Positions 62,496 to 64,000 of a stretch of DNA of 64,000 bases are shown here, piece after piece. The notes beneath the pieces were generated by a model. The model worked only from the letters and a program-made list of their open reading frames with translations. It was not told the origin of the DNA and searched no databases. The stretch's first letter is position 1. Every line of letters starts with the position of its first letter. The stretch is from positions 699,501-763,500 of the forward strand of contig JACCIC010000166.1 in the NCBI GenBank assembly GCA_018907035.1, in the 5' to 3' direction. The position numbers were made by a program, and so were the translations under genes. This DNA comes from Sycobia sp. Sy_11. Its lineage: Eukaryota > Arthropoda > Insecta > Hymenoptera > Epichrysomallidae.

Positions 62496-62581
62496 CCTCT
62501 CGTCTCCTGAGGCGGAAAATACCATGTACAGGACATTTAATGACCCCCCGCCGCCTATGGATACAAAAAGTTCCAACACAA
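62496..62581 (+). CDS. Probable internal exon, 86 bp, possibly of the second gene
   Basis: The acceptor is a T-rich tract ending TTTTTTAG at 62495 and the donor ACAA|GTAAGT (GT at 62582). The natural-looking frame reads LSSPEAENTMYRTFNDPPPP then MDTKSSNT, and enters in phase 2 and leaves in phase 1. The 49.4 kb exon leaves in phase 1, so a direct join would use another, less natural, stop-free frame. An exon may be missing between them, or this exon belongs elsewhere. Confidence 0.5.
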
Positions 62582-64000
62582 GTAAGTTTATTATCATTCC
62601 CATTAATCTTACATATACTAGTGCGTAAATACATTAAAATTAATTTATTATGGACCGAAATTATGTATATTTCGTTCACCCGAAGAGACTCAGATCTTGC
62701 GATCGTGAAATTATTATAAACGGGACATAAAGATTCCTCGCTTGCGTCTAATCACACTCCAGCACTGATCTATCTAAAAATTCTATCCAATATAGTTAAA
62801 TTTATATACGCAATAAATTTAACCAGCGTGCAAACGAATAAGGAAAAAATTTTGTAAAATTGAAAATTTCATTCTTTAAAAATGCGAGAGTTATTTAATC
62901 CATACGAGAATATTAACTATTAGTTTATTAGAAATCTAAAAAAATTCAGTTTAAAGAGTACTTTTAAATCTAAAGAGTAATCAATCTTTCTAAAGGAATC
63001 GTATTTGAACTTAATTGATTTTTTTAAAACATGAAAGCTTGGAAGGTCCTTCAAATTTCGTTCAAGTTTTTTAAAATAACTATTTCCTGAAAATCAGGCT
63101 AATTTTCCAGGAAAAAATTCTTTTTAAATTGTATACGAATGATTGCATTCTGAAAATAATCGAAAGTATGGATTAGTGAGGTGTTTTTAGTATCAAATAT
63201 TATTAAATTTAGTCGAATAATATACAAAAAATCAAACAGCAATAGTTTATAGTAAATATTCTTCGAAGAAAAAAGAAAGTTTTGTTTGAAGTTTGAAGGG
63301 CACACACAACTTTTGATTTACAAAATAAAGAAATACATTTGAAACATCTTATAATTATTATATATAAAACTTAGCTTTTGTACAATAAGTAGACACTATT
63401 ACTTACAATTTGATGTATTTAAGACCTATTTAAATCTACAATATCTGAAGCTATAACAGGAAGTATTTATACAAAATTAAATTCACTTACAGTAGAGTTA
63501 CAAAGAAACTAATGGATCAAATAAGCTCTAATATAAAGATGATGTTGTTAAATACATTCGTAATGGTGTCAATGGAAGAAATTCAATTGCAAAATTTAGA
63601 AAAAGTTTTATAAATATATTACTGATTTTTTTTACTTATTACTTTCTTAGTGATTCATTTTCATACATTTATATTTTCAAGTTCTTTTCTATTTGCTTAA
63701 ATGAAATCCCCCTACCTCTATTCATGTCATAATAAATGTAGTAAACAATATCGTTAAAATAGTACTTATTTAATCATAATAATTATATATACTTCCTGTT
63801 ATAGCTTCACATAATGTAAATTTAAATAGGTCTTAAAACTCTGAAGTAGAACAGGTAAGTATTATATATAATATTTATAACATAATTCAAATGCATTTTT
63901 TGCAAACATTATAATGTTTGTGCATTACAATTCTTGCCCCTTTCCCACCCTATTCGTTCGTATATCTACTTCACATAAACAAATGGATAACTACGAAACT
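62582..64000. other. AT-rich sequence to the window end
   Basis: Presumed intron after the 86-bp exon. Apart from the inverted repeat pair at 63418-63840, nothing is recognised. Confidence 0.5.
63418..63840. repeat. Pair of about 50-bp inverted repeats, MITE-like
   Basis: 63418-63470 (TTTAAGACCTATTTAAAT ... GAAGCTATAACAGGAAGTA) is mirrored by 63789-63840 as its reverse complement with a few differences. The 318-bp spacer has no long ORF. This resembles a small non-autonomous DNA element, but target duplications are not clear. Confidence 0.7.

Overview
This is a 64 kb piece of an AT-rich animal nuclear genome, almost certainly an arthropod and most likely an insect. Coding sequence is split by spliceosomal introns with GT..AG borders, there is no operon structure, and (AT)n, (CA)n and (GA)n microsatellites are very common. 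GC-rich, CpG-rich patches sit inside AT-rich non-coding DNA, which would suit a hymenopteran. The order is an inference.

Region 1 (1-22.9 kb) shows no convincing protein-coding gene. It is packed with about twenty (AT)n arrays of 30-65 bp plus (GT)n, (TC)n and (TTAT)n runs. It probably holds the upstream sequence, and perhaps the undetected first exon(s), of the gene that follows.

Region 2 (22.97-41.6 kb, + strand) is one large multi-exon gene. I could join nine exons in a single open frame: 22974-23303, 23494-23934, 24418-26396, 26645-26915, 27355-28023, 28625-29146, 33175-33612, 37470-38117 and 40231-41598. They encode about 2,220 residues. The protein starts inside a secretory signal peptide whose initiating Met must lie on an upstream exon. 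It continues as a Gln-, Thr-, Ser-, Pro- and Arg-rich, mostly disordered chain with a roughly 110-residue charged helix, a duplicated 38-residue module, several poly-Thr tracts and RxRxR clusters, and a short C-terminal tail with two cysteines. I do not recognise a named family. An extracellular or mucin-like matrix role is inference.

Region 3 is a Penelope-like retroelement inside intron 6 of that gene (about 29.4-30.57 kb). It keeps the end of the ORF with a GIY-YIG endonuclease domain, a hammerhead-ribozyme-like motif and a small spliceosomal intron in the 3' non-coding part. A related ORF-less copy (a solo terminal repeat) lies inverted at 53.68-53.97 kb. Comparing the two copies shows the conserved motif, the conserved intron with its TACTAAC branch site, and an inverted end fragment.

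Region 4 (41.6-49.1 kb) is AT-rich non-coding sequence with poly(A) signals for the large gene and a few GC-richer patches.

Region 5 (49.2-64 kb) contains the start of a second + strand gene of unknown identity: a GC-rich first coding exon (49411-49606) and, 13 kb downstream, a probable 86-bp internal exon (62496-62581). The long intron between them holds microsatellites, a 115-bp-arm inverted repeat (51600-51883), the solo Penelope repeat and GC-rich non-coding islands that could be cis-regulatory. A second pair of inverted repeats (63418-63840) lies near the window end.
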